From positions 53,183,196 to 53,247,195 of the forward strand of contig NC_088708.1 of NCBI RefSeq assembly GCF_963576615.1: 64,000 nucleotides of DNA, in the 5' to 3' direction. Shown piece after piece: positions 24,925-38,600 of this stretch. Source of the DNA: Watersipora subatra. Taxonomy: Eukaryota; Bryozoa; Gymnolaemata; Cheilostomatida; Watersiporidae. The translations under genes and the position numbers were made by a program. The number at the start of each line of letters is the position of its first letter. The first letter of the stretch is position 1. Below the pieces are notes generated by a model that was not told the origin of the DNA, ran no database searches, and was given only the letters and a program-made list of their open reading frames with translations.

Positions 24925-27900
24925 GTATACAGTGTATAATATTATGTGCACGAGTTCTAATCCAGCTTGATTCAATCTTTTTTCTCACCCTCCAGTCATG
25001 GCGACGAGTGGACAGAAACTTTTCTTATTATAGGAAAGATTGAAAAAAGCTGTGAATAAGCATTTAAAACATTTTGCTGTTTGAACTCTTACTGCATGAT
25101 ATAAAAAACAGCAGCAAGGTGTGAAGGGAAAGTTGAACGCTGCCACTTTACAAACAAGTAACACTTCAGTTGATACTAAAATAGTATTTTGTAACTTGGC
25201 TATTATTTGAGCTATGAATATCGAGTTATTTGTTAGTCACTGTAGCCCATATTTTTACTCACATGTTCATGTGACCTGTGAACAGCTGGTCGGGGTTCAG
25301 TTTTCTGAAAAAGTCACAGGTGTTGACTGGAACGTGTGATCTTAAATCGCTCTTTCTCTTCCTTTCTTTGCCAATTCAACAATGTAAATTAGTCTACTGA
25401 TCCGCACACTGGGCTATTGTTCTGCTTAAAAAACTACAATAGCAAATCAAATAATTCTTAAATTTAGCGCATGACAGAAGAGAATCATATGTTGAATAAA
25501 TACTTTTAGTTATTTGAGTAATTTCTAGTATCCAAGCTGGAGCACCTGTTGCCACTTGTGAAAGGTGGCAACAGCAAACTGAATTAAATTCAAGTATTTA
25601 AAATTTCAAAAAGGTTTAGTATGACTTACGCGTAGATAATGGACTTCAATTACTAGAAAAAGCCACTGGTGGTGATTGGAAGAGTATCTAACCTTAAATT
25701 ACTCTCCCAAATCAAAAATGCAGATTTATCTGCACTCCAACAGACCATCAGCCTGATTGGAGTTTACGGAAAAATATGTTGCTTGTGATTTTTGATTCTT
25801 TTATTACTACTAGTACTACTACTAGTACACTGGCCATGAGAGATCATATGTAATAAGTATGTGCACAATTATTCTGATTCAATTGTCAAAAAGGTGGTCG
25901 AGTGCTGCAGGTGTTAACATGCTTGGCTGAGTATCCTAATATCTGGGTTTGATTCCGGTGTCGTTCAGTATTTTTCACTAACGCTCTCCCTAAGGTTCTC
26001 AGTATAATAAAGATTTATATAGACGTACGTTGGTCTTGTTGTTATTGTACTTATCTTTGTTTAAAGCTGGAAGAGTAACGTTTCAAGCGTAGAGTCAAAT
26101 AGTGACTCAAGTTTTACACCGTATGAGGTGATTATATGTATTACCAGGAGTAGAACCAACCATTAACTGCTCTGTTAACAGTTGAGCAGTTAACTAACCA
26201 GGCTAGCTGAAAAAAAGTTGAATCAAGATTTTTGTATATTTGATGCTTTTTGAAAAATAGCTTATTACATGCGCGATTAGGATACTTGATATATGAATCA
26301 ATAGCTAAAGACAGTGAACTTGTATTTAGCCTGCTGGTACCATGCAATGTTATAGGAAGGAGGCGCTGGCTTAGCCTTTCTAACCAGGTACCATGCAGCC
26401 TCCAGGAAAGTTTTATACCCATGCCTCTAGTTACTGAAATCAATACCATTCTTGTATTTTATAGTGGAGATTTATAGACTTATTTTAATTACAGTAAATT
26501 TTATTAGTAGTTTTATAATGTGAACTATTCAGTTACTGTGAGCAGGATTTTAAAACTAAAATGGTTTCTTAGATGTCAAATGATTACCGTAAATCAGTGA
26601 TTCGTAACCTGGGTTCAATCAGGCCCTTGAGGTTTGCAAAGTCAGTCCTAGGTGTTTCACCAAGGTTGATACATAGTTGTGGTCTCTCAGATACTACAAC
26701 ACAAGTCACACTGACTTGCCAAGTCAAATCCTTACAAAAAGACTAGCGGAATGCTTGGCGTTGCACGAGTATTAGAGATCAGTGTATAAACGGTGGGAGG
26801 TAATGCGGCTGCCTGCCACTTGCCATTAGCCTGGCACATTGCCAATGGCTAATTTGAGTTAGCTTACTAATAATATCCGTGAGAGCAAGCATAAAATTAT
26901 GTTGCGCTGTAACAGGGAGCGGTAGAGTATTTTCTCTCTCTCATAGTGACATATATCGCCCAATGCATCTATCAATCTTGCGTAACTTCATTGGTATGGT
27001 ATTTGCCTAGCGAATGGGAGGCTCCGAGATCAAATCTTTTGCAATACAGATTTTCATTCCTAGATTTTAATAGCTACAGCTGGACAAACCGAACTACACA
27101 CAGACTTTGAAATTTATATAGATATGTAATTTATTGCGAGTTCATGCATTGGATTGGTTGTGTTCTTTAAACACAATGATTTGAATGCACAGCTCACTTT
27201 GCACACCAGTAAAACATACCCCGATGTCTTGAATATGGAAACAATCATATTTTTAAATAAAGAAGGTTTCGGTGAAAGCGGACACAAAACTGGTAGGGTT
27301 CAGTTTGATCAACAAGAATAAAAACCTTTGACTTGACAAGCATCAAAAGAATTGATGTATTTAGTGTTAATATATTTCATCAGTTTGTGTTCAAATTGCA
27401 TACCATTCAAGCATGCTACGGTTAAAATGACATGTTGTGCAGATGCAATACCTCATTTTTGCCTATAGTCATAGACCTGCTATGCCTGTTGTTTTACTCT
27501 TAGCTCTCTGCTTGTTTTACCTCTCTGTGCTACCCTTTCACTTTTTATATTTGTACTTTCTTCTTGACCTCTCACTGTACTTATGCTGCTTAGCAACTTG
27601 TAAACAAACTTGTTTTTGAGTAGTCGGCAATTTCAAGCTCACTGGTTCATCATTACACTTGGTAAACATTACAATGCCACATCCCTTATAGTTTTATGAC
27701 TGCTGTAATTTACAGCTTTCATTAAAATGAATGATTCAAGATGGAGTCACGCATAACTGAATTTTATTTGTTTCTGAGTTTGTCTGATAAGCTTTCATGC
27801 ACGCATTTCATAAATCTTGGCTTAGGTTGGTTACGCTGTTAGGCCGTGTTTGTTTATCATACAAATATGCATTTACTTCTGGCTCACTCCTGTTATGCCT

Positions 27901-30900
27901 TATCTAAATTACGTGATTGTTTTGAGTTCATTCACTTGCAGACTAATTTCATTATATCGATGTTTGGTGTTTGACATAAACAGATGTCATAATCTTTCTA
28001 AAAAATCAGCATGATTTTAAATTGCTTTCAATTCATCCAATCAAAGAGTTATTTTATTTGTGCCGCTCCAGTTGTTAAAGCTGCAGTTCCTTTGTACATA
28101 TCAAAAGCGCTAGTAATGTGAAAACAATGCCAAGAAGTGAGTACAGATGATGAAGCTAAGTGTACTTTAAGCACTTTCATCCGTCTGCAAAACAAGATTA
28201 CTATAAACCTCTTCGATCGGATATCAAACAGAAGGAGAAAAAAATCGTTAGATTTTTTCAGTATATTATTATTGTCATCTAGATGTCGTTGTTTCAACAA
28301 CAAAAAATATCCTCCCTCATTTGCTGCATGTATACTGCCAGTCCCGCCCGTTCGATTTTTAGCATGTTTTTTATTCTTTAATAACAACAAGTGTAAAAAT
28401 TGTTTTCGTATGTTATATCAAGTCCTCAGGCTAATCCTAGCCCCTCTTTTGCAGATTTTGAACCACCAGTTTCAGGAGACATACACTGTTGAAGCTAATC
28501 TCCACAATGTCATGTTTTTACTGTACAACCCCAAAAGGGAGGAGCTTATAACAGGTGGTGTGGGCGGATCTAAGGTAGGTTCAGCCCAAGGTTCTTCAAA
28601 TCTGACAGAGTCACAACACAGAGTTTATCATGGATAGACATAACTACCAAGGTGTTTTACAAAAGAGTTTATCGAGTTATACTTTCTTGGTATGAATTTT
28701 TGCTGTAAAAAACTCATTTCATTGGTTATATTTACATATAAAACATACTGTATAAACATATACTGTATATATACACGTAAAAACATATATAAATATATAT
28801 AAGTACATATAATGTATATTATCAATTAGTAGAGAACTAGCTGTGCTACCCGGTGTTGCCCGAGTATTAAAAATCAGCTTATAAACAATGGGAAGTAATG
28901 AGAGTTGCTTGCCGCTTGCTATTAGCAAGCGGCTATATTGGAAACTTTTAGTAAGCTAACTAATGACAATCACTTACTCAATCACACTGCGTAATATGCA
29001 AAGCCGTTGGGTATGTACTCTCATATAGCAACTTATATCAGCAAGCTAACAACTCATTCTTTGTGGCCTATTGGGTAGGGTGTTGGACTGGGAAATGATA
29101 AGGTCTGAGATCAAATCTTCTTTGGTATAGATTTTTTATTCCCAGATTTTAATAGCTGTAGCCGGAATGACACACAGATCCATACACATACTTTGAGAAA
29201 TATAGTGATTAGATAGTGTACCTATCTTTTGTCAGCTCCTGTAAGTTTCTTCTGACGAAACTGAAAAAACTGACAGTAGCTGACAAAAGATAAGTACACA
29301 ATCTAATTTTCTACTAATTTATACTGACTGCTCAATTCTATGTTGAGCACTCTGATATTAGTTCTAGGTATGATAAATTTCAATATATATTATATATATA
29401 TGATAATATATATAATACATATTATATATATAATATATAAAATATACATATTATATATATATGATAACATCTAGCTAACATTCTGCTGGCTATCTAATCT
29501 TTAGCATCTTTATTCTGATAGGGTAACAAATAGTCATTTTTCTTTCTGAGCACTTTTCTTAAGCCCACCAGTTTTTCTCAGAAACAAACTAAATGCTGCT
29601 AATAAATGACTTTTTATTTTAGTCCAGTTACAAAGGTAAGATCATCATATACACACACAAATATTACTGCTTTTGTCTATTCCCATCTGCATACTAAAAA
29701 TAAATTGTACTTGTGTAAGTTAAGCTGGTTGTTTTGCTAGAGGTAGCAGACGTGTGTGACCTAAATATAATCTTTAACCAGTGTAGGGACCCGAGAGTCC
29801 TCATACATGTATGTCACTCAGGTATGCGAATGAAAGCAGCTTCAAATACACTCAGTTGTAAGATACAAGATTTCAAAATGTCGATGCTGAACAAAATTAG
29901 TTATTGACATGATGTTTTTATAACATTTTCACCAATTTTGCTTTTGTACACTGATTTTTGTTTAGTGAAATTGTCAACTTTCTGCCACTTAGCTAGAACA
30001 CCAGTTCCGTTATAAAATTGTTCTTGCAGTCTAAAACTCACGCCAAATCCAACTCGCTCAATTATCTTCAAATTTTCTTCAAGATATTTTTTCATATCAA
30101 GCAGCAAATAGTTATTTTCTGTATTAGTATTTATTTTTTCTCTTCCTACTTATGCAAATATTAGCCTTCGGGGTTTCTTTTATTAGCCGTGATTATGGAC
30201 ACGTTTCTACCTTCCCCTTCTTTCTTCCTGTATGGTGAATGCTTGACTACAGCTTCTAGTGCACAGCATGGCAATGCAGACGGTATTGCATTACATGTTA
30301 AAATCCGTTTTTATGCTTGCTTCAACATATAATTTTGTTTTACTCCTCAGGTTTTGTTGCTCGACTATCAGTTTTAAGGTTTTATACTACTGGTAATATG
30401 AGCTTCTCTCTGATACCACTTTATGCACGCACGAGCTATGTTTTAGAGGCATAGAGTGCTCCTGCAGTCTGATAAGATCTCGGTTAAATTTAGGAACAAG
30501 TAGATAGGTCAAATCTGTAATAGTTATGCAGGTTTTGGTTCTCATAACCATGGAGTTTTATTATGTGTAACTTAGTAGCTATGAAGCCATACAGCTGCAT
30601 GGCTTTATAGCTATATAGCTTCACAGATTCCATATCATCCTTTTTATTCTAATTTAATATGTGTATATTTATATATATTACTTTATTGGCAATAATTTCA
30701 TTTCAAATAGAAAGTTTTTTAAATTATGCTATACAAAAATCATAAAAATATATATATTTCTTTATTATATTATATAGAATAATATATATGTGCATATATA
30801 TAAATTTTATGCATCTAATGATTAAATTAAAAGTTTTATATTCAGGTTTTGTTATTGTGGATTGGTATGGAGCTATATATATATATATAAAAAAATTGTT

Positions 30901-33900
30901 TTCTCACCTCGGATACCCCGTATGGGTGGTAAATTCTGCTCTAACTCGGGTCTCCTACCAGAGACCTGGGAGTTTGAGCACTCGCCTCAAGATCTTAGCT
31001 GTTCCCAATAGCGCACTTTTCTGCAACTCACCTGAGTTGATTGTTGTTGGTATTTGGGCAAACCACATTTTATGCGCCGGTGTTATTGCGCCCAGTGCCC
31101 CAATGACTACTGGGATTACAGTTGTTCTTACATTCCAGCATTTTTCAATCTCTTCTCCAAGAGGGAGATATTTCTCTACCTTTTTTTTTTCTTTGCTGGC
31201 TATATTGTAGTCATTGGGTACTGCTATATCTATTATAGTAGCCCTCTTGTTCTCCTTGTCTACCACCACTATATCTGGTTGGTTTGCTAGGACATGCTTG
31301 TCAGTTCGGATGTAGAAGTCCCAGAGGATCTTAGCGCGGTCATTTTCATTGACCTTACCAGGAGCTTCCCACCAGTGTTGTGGTTTATTAAGGCCATACT
31401 CATCACATAGACTTCTATACACAACACCTGCGACATGATTATGCCGCTCAGTGTATGCGTTTCCTGCTAGCTGCTTGCATCCACTGATGATGTGTTGGAT
31501 AGTCTCAGGCGCATCTTTGCACAGTCTGCATCTAGGATCGTTCCTAGTGTGATAGATTTTTGTTTGGAGTTGCCTTGTTAGGAGCACTTGCTCTTGGGCT
31601 GCCATGATTAGCGACTCTGTATTGGCTGTTAAGTTTCCTTTGTTCAGCCACATATATGTCTGGTGGAGATCGCCAACCTTAGATATTTGTTGGTGGTAAG
31701 CACCATGAAGAGGTTTCGTGTGCCAGTCAATTTCCTCATCATCAGGGCGTAGGTCCGTTGTAATAGCAGCCGATTGAAATTCAGCTAGCAACTTATCTGA
31801 AATGGCCATGGAGGCTGCATATGCTTTGATGCTTTGCTCCTTCTCTTTCACTGTCTGTTGTACACTTTTGAGTCCCCTACCGCCATCTTTCCTATCAAGA
31901 TACAATCTAATAGTATCAGATTTTGGGTGGAGTGCTCCATGCATGGTCAGCAGTTTACGAGTTGCTATATCTGTTTCTTTGATGGCTTCCTCAGTCTACT
32001 TTATTATGCCTGATGGATATCTTATTACTGGCAGTGCGTAGGTATTTATTGCCATGACTTGGTTCTTGGCATTGAGCTGGCTCCGCAAGACCTGCCGAAG
32101 GCATTTCTTGTATTCGGTAATGGCTTTGTGACGTACCTCGACTTCGTGGTTGATGTTGCTTTGCATAATCCCCAAGTACTTGTACCCTTCTTCTATATCT
32201 TTGATGGTACCATTTGGCATTCTTAGGCCATCTGTGAGCATAGAATGGCCTTTCTTAAGAATTAGCCTTCCACATTTCTCAATACCGAAGGTCATTCCGA
32301 TGTCCTTGCTGTATACCTGAGTGAGGTGTATTAGTGAATCAATGTCCCTTTCTTTGTTAGCGTACAGTTTGATGTCATCCATGTAGAAGAAGTGGTTTAT
32401 CTTGGTGCCACTCTTAAACTGGTACCCATATTGAGTCTCCTCCAGCATATTGCTTAAAGGGTTTAGGCATATGCAGAAGAGCAGTGGTGATAAGGAGTCA
32501 CCTTGATAGATGCCTCGCTTAATTTTTACACTCGCCAGCTTTTTGCCATTAGCCTCCAGTTTCGTCTTCCATTTGGTCATTGACATCTTGATGAATGGCA
32601 CAAGAGCAGGGTGAACATTGTACATACTGAGGCACTCAAGTATCCAACTATGGAGAATTGAGTCATAGGCCTTTTTGTAGTCAATCCAAGCCATGGCAAG
32701 ATTGGTTTGCCTTCTCCTGCTGTCTTGACATACCGTCCGATCCACCAGTAACTGATGTTTGGCTCCTCGGGTGTTGCGCCCAATTCCTTTCTGAGCACTG
32801 GTCATATAGTGCCTCATGTGCTCTTCCAGTTTGTCTGCAACTATTCCTGAGAGCAGTTTCCAAGTGGTGGGCAAGCACGTTATTGGTCGATAGTTTTTGG
32901 GAATCGGCCCCTGCTTATATATATATATATATATATATATACAGTTTATTAAAAACTACAGGTTAAAATCATTACTACTATTAGTTTCATGCAATCGTGT
33001 TGCAATCTTCAGGTAGAATGACTAAAATGTATAATGTACAAGCTGTAAAATTACTTAATAAAGCTGAGGGCTTAATACTATTGTGTGATATATATATATA
33101 TTATAGTATACAGCAAATTATGTAGTCAAATTATGTTATTGAGCTAATTAGATGTTTTCTGGCATGCCGGCATGTGGATATTAGCTCACTTCTAGTGTTA
33201 AGGCTGGCTAACTTCGGTTCGAATATGATGAAGTACTTTTCCCATAGACATAACTGGCAAGATTTTGTTGATGTGTTGTAAGATCGCGCTCTTTTGATGA
33301 TCTTCCAGGTTATTTTATAGCGAATGTTCTTGTCTTTTAAGTCCCATATGTATTTACTCAATTCTGTTTGTAGCCTTTTAGTAGGATATTTAAAGGATGT
33401 ATTGTGGTTGGCTAGTCTTGTTTTAAAAGTTGTTTCGGTGAGGCCTACATACGTTTGTTTCTCTTGCCCATCGCGTTCTTCAGACTCTACGGTTGCCTGA
33501 TATACTATGCATTTTGAAAGGCATTCTCCATTTAGAGGGCAATTTTCCCGATTTTTGCAATTGCATTTTCTGTCGGTGTTGGTTGGTTGTGATAGTGCTT
33601 GTTTATTGTGCCCGCTAATTATGTGGTTGATATTAGAAGCACAGCTATAACTTAGTTTTACGGAGTTTTTGTTGACGATTTTGTGTAATTTGTGTTCTGG
33701 TGGAAATTCACTCTCCAGGATCTGGAAAAATTGTTTACCGATCTTGGTGTTAACAGCTTTGTTGTATGGAGGGTTGTACCATATTGTTTGGCGTTTCCTG
33801 TTTCTGTGTTGGCTGGCTTCTTTGTTTTGGTTGTTGCTCTGGTATTTTAAAGAAAAGTTGTATTTACTGTTAGAAAGTGCATTTTGAAATGGGGCTTTTG

Positions 33901-35565
33901 TTTCCTCGAAGAGTTGCTTGCTTGACGAAATGTTGGTGAGTCTATTGTTGACGGATTCAGGTATGTTTCTTATGATTGATGGTGGATGATTTGAGTCTAT
34001 GTGTACATATGTGGTTGTGTTGTTAGGTTTACTATACGGTTTGAAGCTGTTGTTGTTAAATCTTAACAACAACAGCTTCAAACCGTATAGTAAACCTAAC
34101 AACACAACCACATATGTACACATAGACTCAAATCATCCACCATCAATCATAAGAAACATACCTGAATCCGTCAACAATAGACTCACCAACATTTCGTCAA
34201 GCAAGCAACTCTTCGAGGAAACAAAAGCCCCATTTCAAAATGCACTTTCTAACAGTAAATACAACTTTTCTTTAAAATACCAGAGCAACAACCAAAACAA
34301 AGAAGCCAGCCAACACAGAAACAGGAAACGCCAAACAATATGGTACAACCCTCCATACAACAAAGCTGTTAACACCAAGATCGGTAAACAATTTTTCCAG
34401 ATCCTGGAGAGTGAATTTCCACCAGAACACAAATTACACAAAATCGTCAACAAAAACTCCGTAAAACTAAGTTATAGCTGTGCTTCTAATATCAACCACA
34501 TAATTAGCGGGCACAATAAACAAGCACTATCACAACCAACCAACACCGACAGAAAATGCAATTGCAAAAATCGGGAAAATTGCCCTCTAAATGGAGAATG
34601 CCTTTCAAAATGCATAGTATATCAGGCAACCGTAGAGTCTGAAGAACGCGATGGGCAAGAGAAACAAACGTATGTAGGCCTCACCGAAACAACTTTTAAA
34701 ACAAGACTAGCCAACCACAATACATCCTTTAAATATCCTACTAAAAGGCTACAAACAGAATTGAGTAAATACATATGGGACTTAAAAGACAAGAACATTC
34801 GCTATAATATAACCTGGAAGATCATCAAAAGAGCGCGATCTTACAACACATCAACAAAATCTTGCCAGTTATGTCTATGGGAAAAGTACTTCATCATATT
34901 CGAACCGAAGTTAGCCAGCCTTAACACTAGAAGTGAGCTAATATCCACATGCCGGCATGCCAGAAAACATCTAATTAGCTCAATAACATAATTTGACTAC
35001 ATAATTTGCTGTATACTATAATATATATATATATCACACAATAGTATTAAGCCCTCAGCTTTATTAAGTAATTTTACAGCTTGTACATTATACATTTTAG
35101 TCATTCTACCTGAAGATTGCAACACGATTGCATGAAACTAATAGTAGTAATGATTTTAACCTGTAGTTTTTAATAAACTTCATACACAGCTCTAATTGAC
35201 TCAATTATTGAGCACTTTACTTTACAGTGTAAACCACATATACTATATATATATACATATATATATAAAAGTTATATTGATACACATTAGTAAAAAGAGT
35301 GCTCAATGTTTAGAGTAAAAACAGAGCTGATATAAAACTATGTGTACTAAAAAAACTACAAGTTTAATTAAAACATTTTATTACTTAAAGTTTCGTGCGG
35401 TAGGCTTGCACTCTTCAGATAAAATGAAGAGTGCAAAGATGTATTTTGCTTCATTAGTGCTTCATTTTATCTGAAGAGTGCAAGCCTACCGCACGAAACT
35501 TTAAGTAATAAAATGTTTTAATTAAACTTGTAGTTTTTTTAGTACACATAGTTTTATATGTATAT

Positions 35566-35610
<45 letters not shown>

Positions 35611-38600
35611 TATAAATATATATATAATATATATATATAATACACTCAACTCGGAGTTTAGAGTTATTTTTTCAAATTTAGTTTTATTAAAATGACATAT
35701 TGTACATGTATATATAATTATGTTATTTCGCATTGTAGCTGCTAGGAACATTTCCAGTCATACCAAACACCACCTAGTTATATATATACAAACTAAAGGA
35801 GTTATTATACGAGTACATGAATCTTGTGCATACTTGCATCAATTTTTTTACACGTACCGATTTAAGGCATCTGTTAGTACCTAGACATTCATATTCTACA
35901 ATAGACAATTCGATTTCTATGATACAAATATGACATCGCATGCTTTTATCTTTAGAAGTGTGTTGCAGTCATTATTATGAAATCTTTTGCCTATTTTCTT
36001 TCACTGACAGTTCGTTATTGATTGTAGACACTATCAACTACCTTGCTAGTGAGTGAATGTACTTGCACATTATTAGCAGTAGTCACCTGTTGTCTACACT
36101 CTACCCTTTTCTGTTAGACCCTCAGTGTTCAGAGCACAAACCTATCAAAAGAAAATCTTAACTGCAAACAGATGGCTTGAAATTTGTTTGAAATACAAAA
36201 GTGTATTGTTTTAGCTTACAGCACTATTGTACTGTATGACTCAACTGCAGCTCTGAACACTGTATTTCTTGGTTTAAGTCGTAGCTCATAGTATGTGCTG
36301 TATTAGTAGATGTTGTCATGTGTATGCTGCTACAGATATATAAATAAATGGTGTGACCTAATCGTTTTGACTTTTGTTAATAGGTTATTTTTCATCTATA
36401 TGAAATCCTATGTGTACACCAACTTTGATAACTAGCTTAAGCAGTATTATACTGTAGATGTCACTTTTATTCAATCTTTTGCATAAAAAGATCTGATATT
36501 GAAAAAATGCAGTTTGTAGATCTTCAAGAGTGAAATATTTTTATTTAGGTCTGGCAGTTTGTCCAGGTAGTTGAGGATAAAGGTTGGACAGAGGTGAAGG
36601 CCATGTCTAACTACAAACTGCAGCACAAGTAAGCGCTCATAATAATAATCATTGGGTTGTTCGACTTTTAACCTTATCCAATCACCGCTTGTTTGGGGTA
36701 ACTTAAAACCTCTTATCCACTACGCCCTTGAAGATTTTTTCTTACATAATTAATTTTTTGGTGATGCATCTAAAATTTCTCAGACAAGTGTTCTAAGCTA
36801 TAACTCCATGGCATTGATTTAGGTATCTATAATTTTGACCAAATTTGATACATTTATTCATGTTCCACATGCTGTCCCTTTAGCATGGCTAGTTGGAGAA
36901 GGATAGTTTTTAGGCATTATAATCTCTGTTTTTATTAACTGTAGATACACACTGCAGAATGTGGGTGGAGGTTGGGTTAAGAAGGTTACTATGGATCACA
37001 AGCTATCCCACCTGTACTGCTGCTCTGAGAATGATCTACATGCTTACAACCTGAACAACGGAGAGGAGCTTTTCAGTCGGAAAAGGTATGCGTATCTCAA
37101 TATCTTCTTTTTCATTAGATTTCTAAACCCTTTTAACTAGATGTGACTCTTTTTTATACACATAAGACACCCTTTATATATGTCATATATGTGACCTGTA
37201 CCAGTTAATAAGTTATATACGTTACCTGCACTAGTTAATAAGTTATACATATTACCTGCACTAGTTAATCAGTTAATAGTCTGTAGAAATTACAGATGCT
37301 CTGCGAAGTGATTGTAGATATTATGCTTAGTTTGAAAAAAAATTGTTTTGAGCTTGCTGCAAAGAATGAGACAAGACAGCAAATGGGTCCAAGTTCTTTT
37401 CAGACTTTTCCAATATTTTTAATGCTCCAATAGACTAGGCATAAACTTTCAATTGTAGTTTTTACTTTGTTCAATAATACAAGTTGACATTTTCACTAAT
37501 TTGTAACTACCGTAAAAGTTCTATTTGAATGCCATGGCGCTGTATTTCTCAACACTATTATTGTGGCATTCTATTTGAGGTGATGTTCAAAAAGAGGGTG
37601 GCACTTTATTTTTTAATTAGCTGGTCAGAATTTTGGAAATATAAATTAAATCATTTTACGATGAAGCGATGTTAAGGTCGCCTATATTTGCATTCTTCTT
37701 CGGGCAGGACGACATTAATGCCCTCAGCCTCAGCATTTTTGCTTAAAGGTTGACTTGCAACAAAATTGACATTACAGTTATTTGATATCAAAAGATTCAC
37801 CAAGTCTTACTCTGTTGTGTTGTAGGTGCAAAATATGTGGGAATGTGATTACAAGCTCTTAAAAGCTAAAAAACGAACAGTTAATCGTAGCCACACGAGA
37901 CTGCCGTAGTTTGGATTCTCTTTCCAAAATGGCTCAAATGTGACGTAGCTGTGGAAAATGGTTTCTGTTTACATTTTCATGCAACCTTATTTGTCGAAAT
38001 ATTTTCACAAATATACTTCATGCATTCAATAAAACCATGTCTATTTTTCTTACGCGTCTGTTTTATCGTCATTGTAATGCGGTCACTTTTAGCACTGATA
38101 TCTTATAATTTACCGTAAAAATTCATTTAATTTTTTAACCTTAGCTCAAAGGAGTACATATCATTGTCTGAAAATCAAGACGAGCCTATTGGTCACCTGT
38201 GATAATCGAAAAGCGCTGCAGAAATTATTTGCGAAGTATTGGGTCACATGATCAGATCACGACTTGCCGATTAGACCAAGCCGAAACAAAACTGTAAAGT
38301 AGCGAGCATCTATATTGGATACGGGGTCTTCTGTAAAACCCAAAGTGTTTGTCATAAACTAGTGCTACGGTAAGTTTTATATTGAGTTTTTATTGGCCTT
38401 TCAATTCACGTGAGAACATCACATGACAAGACAATAACCAAACTGTAATGACAACGTCAGAGAAATAAATAGATTCCGATCTACGGCGTCTTTTCATTTT
38501 TGAGCTTTTAAGAGCTTGTAATCACATTTCCACACATTTGGCACCTACAACACAACAGAGTAAGACATGGTGAATCTTTGATACCAAATAACTGTAATGT

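Larger units (their letters stand above)
30898..32917 (-). mobile_element. 5'-truncated non-LTR retrotransposon of the R2/R4/NeSL (restriction-like endonuclease) group
   Basis: The minus-strand coding part starts in RT motif 0/1 (KNYRPITCLPTTWKLLSG) at a (TA)n block at 32918 and ends at a stop at 30955. RT motifs: DYKKAYDS, GIYQGDSLSPLLFC and the catalytic box YMDDIKLYA. After the thumb come a zinc knuckle (CRLCKDAPETIQHIISGC) and a PD-(D/E)xK-like endonuclease (PDIVVVDKENKRATIIDIAV), the C-terminal arrangement of R2-type elements. The frame is intact over about 654 codons except for one TAG at 31998-31996, where a tryptophan codon is likely the ancestor (GIIK-stop-TEEAIKE). The 5' truncation is typical of target-primed insertion. 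It lies antisense in an intron of the WD40 gene. Clade within the group is uncertain. Confidence 0.85.
32943..35179. mobile_element. 2.24-kb palindrome of two truncated Penelope-like elements, head to head
   Basis: Arms 32943-34059 and 34063-35179 are inverted copies around a 3-nt centre (ATC, 34060-34062). Over 1.1 kb they differ at about one coding base (33316 versus its mirror) plus possibly a base or so in the TA run. Each arm holds the region after the RT domain of a Penelope-like element: linker, cysteine cluster, GIY-YIG endonuclease and 3' end. Both are truncated at the same nucleotide, so the structure looks like a fold-back inverted duplication of one truncated copy rather than two insertions. 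RT is absent. An assembly artefact of long-read foldback type remains possible. Confidence 0.85.
35331..35558. mobile_element. 228-bp palindrome of a second Penelope-like 3' end
   Basis: Arms of about 95-100 bp (left starts TATAAAACTATGTGTACTAA) mirror each other around 35,444, leaving a ~30-nt centre. The layout of the terminal sequence (hammerhead, then TTTTAATTAAACTTGTAGTTT) parallels the 3' ends of the larger palindrome (TTTTAACCTGTAGTTTTT), but with a different sequence, so this is a different family. No coding sequence is left. Confidence 0.75.

Noticed and set aside
28049..28637. 166-codon plus and 113-codon minus frames around exon 28455-28574
   Set aside because: Only the 120 nt between the splice sites reads as WD40 sequence; the rest is intron read in frame, and the minus frame is its shadow.
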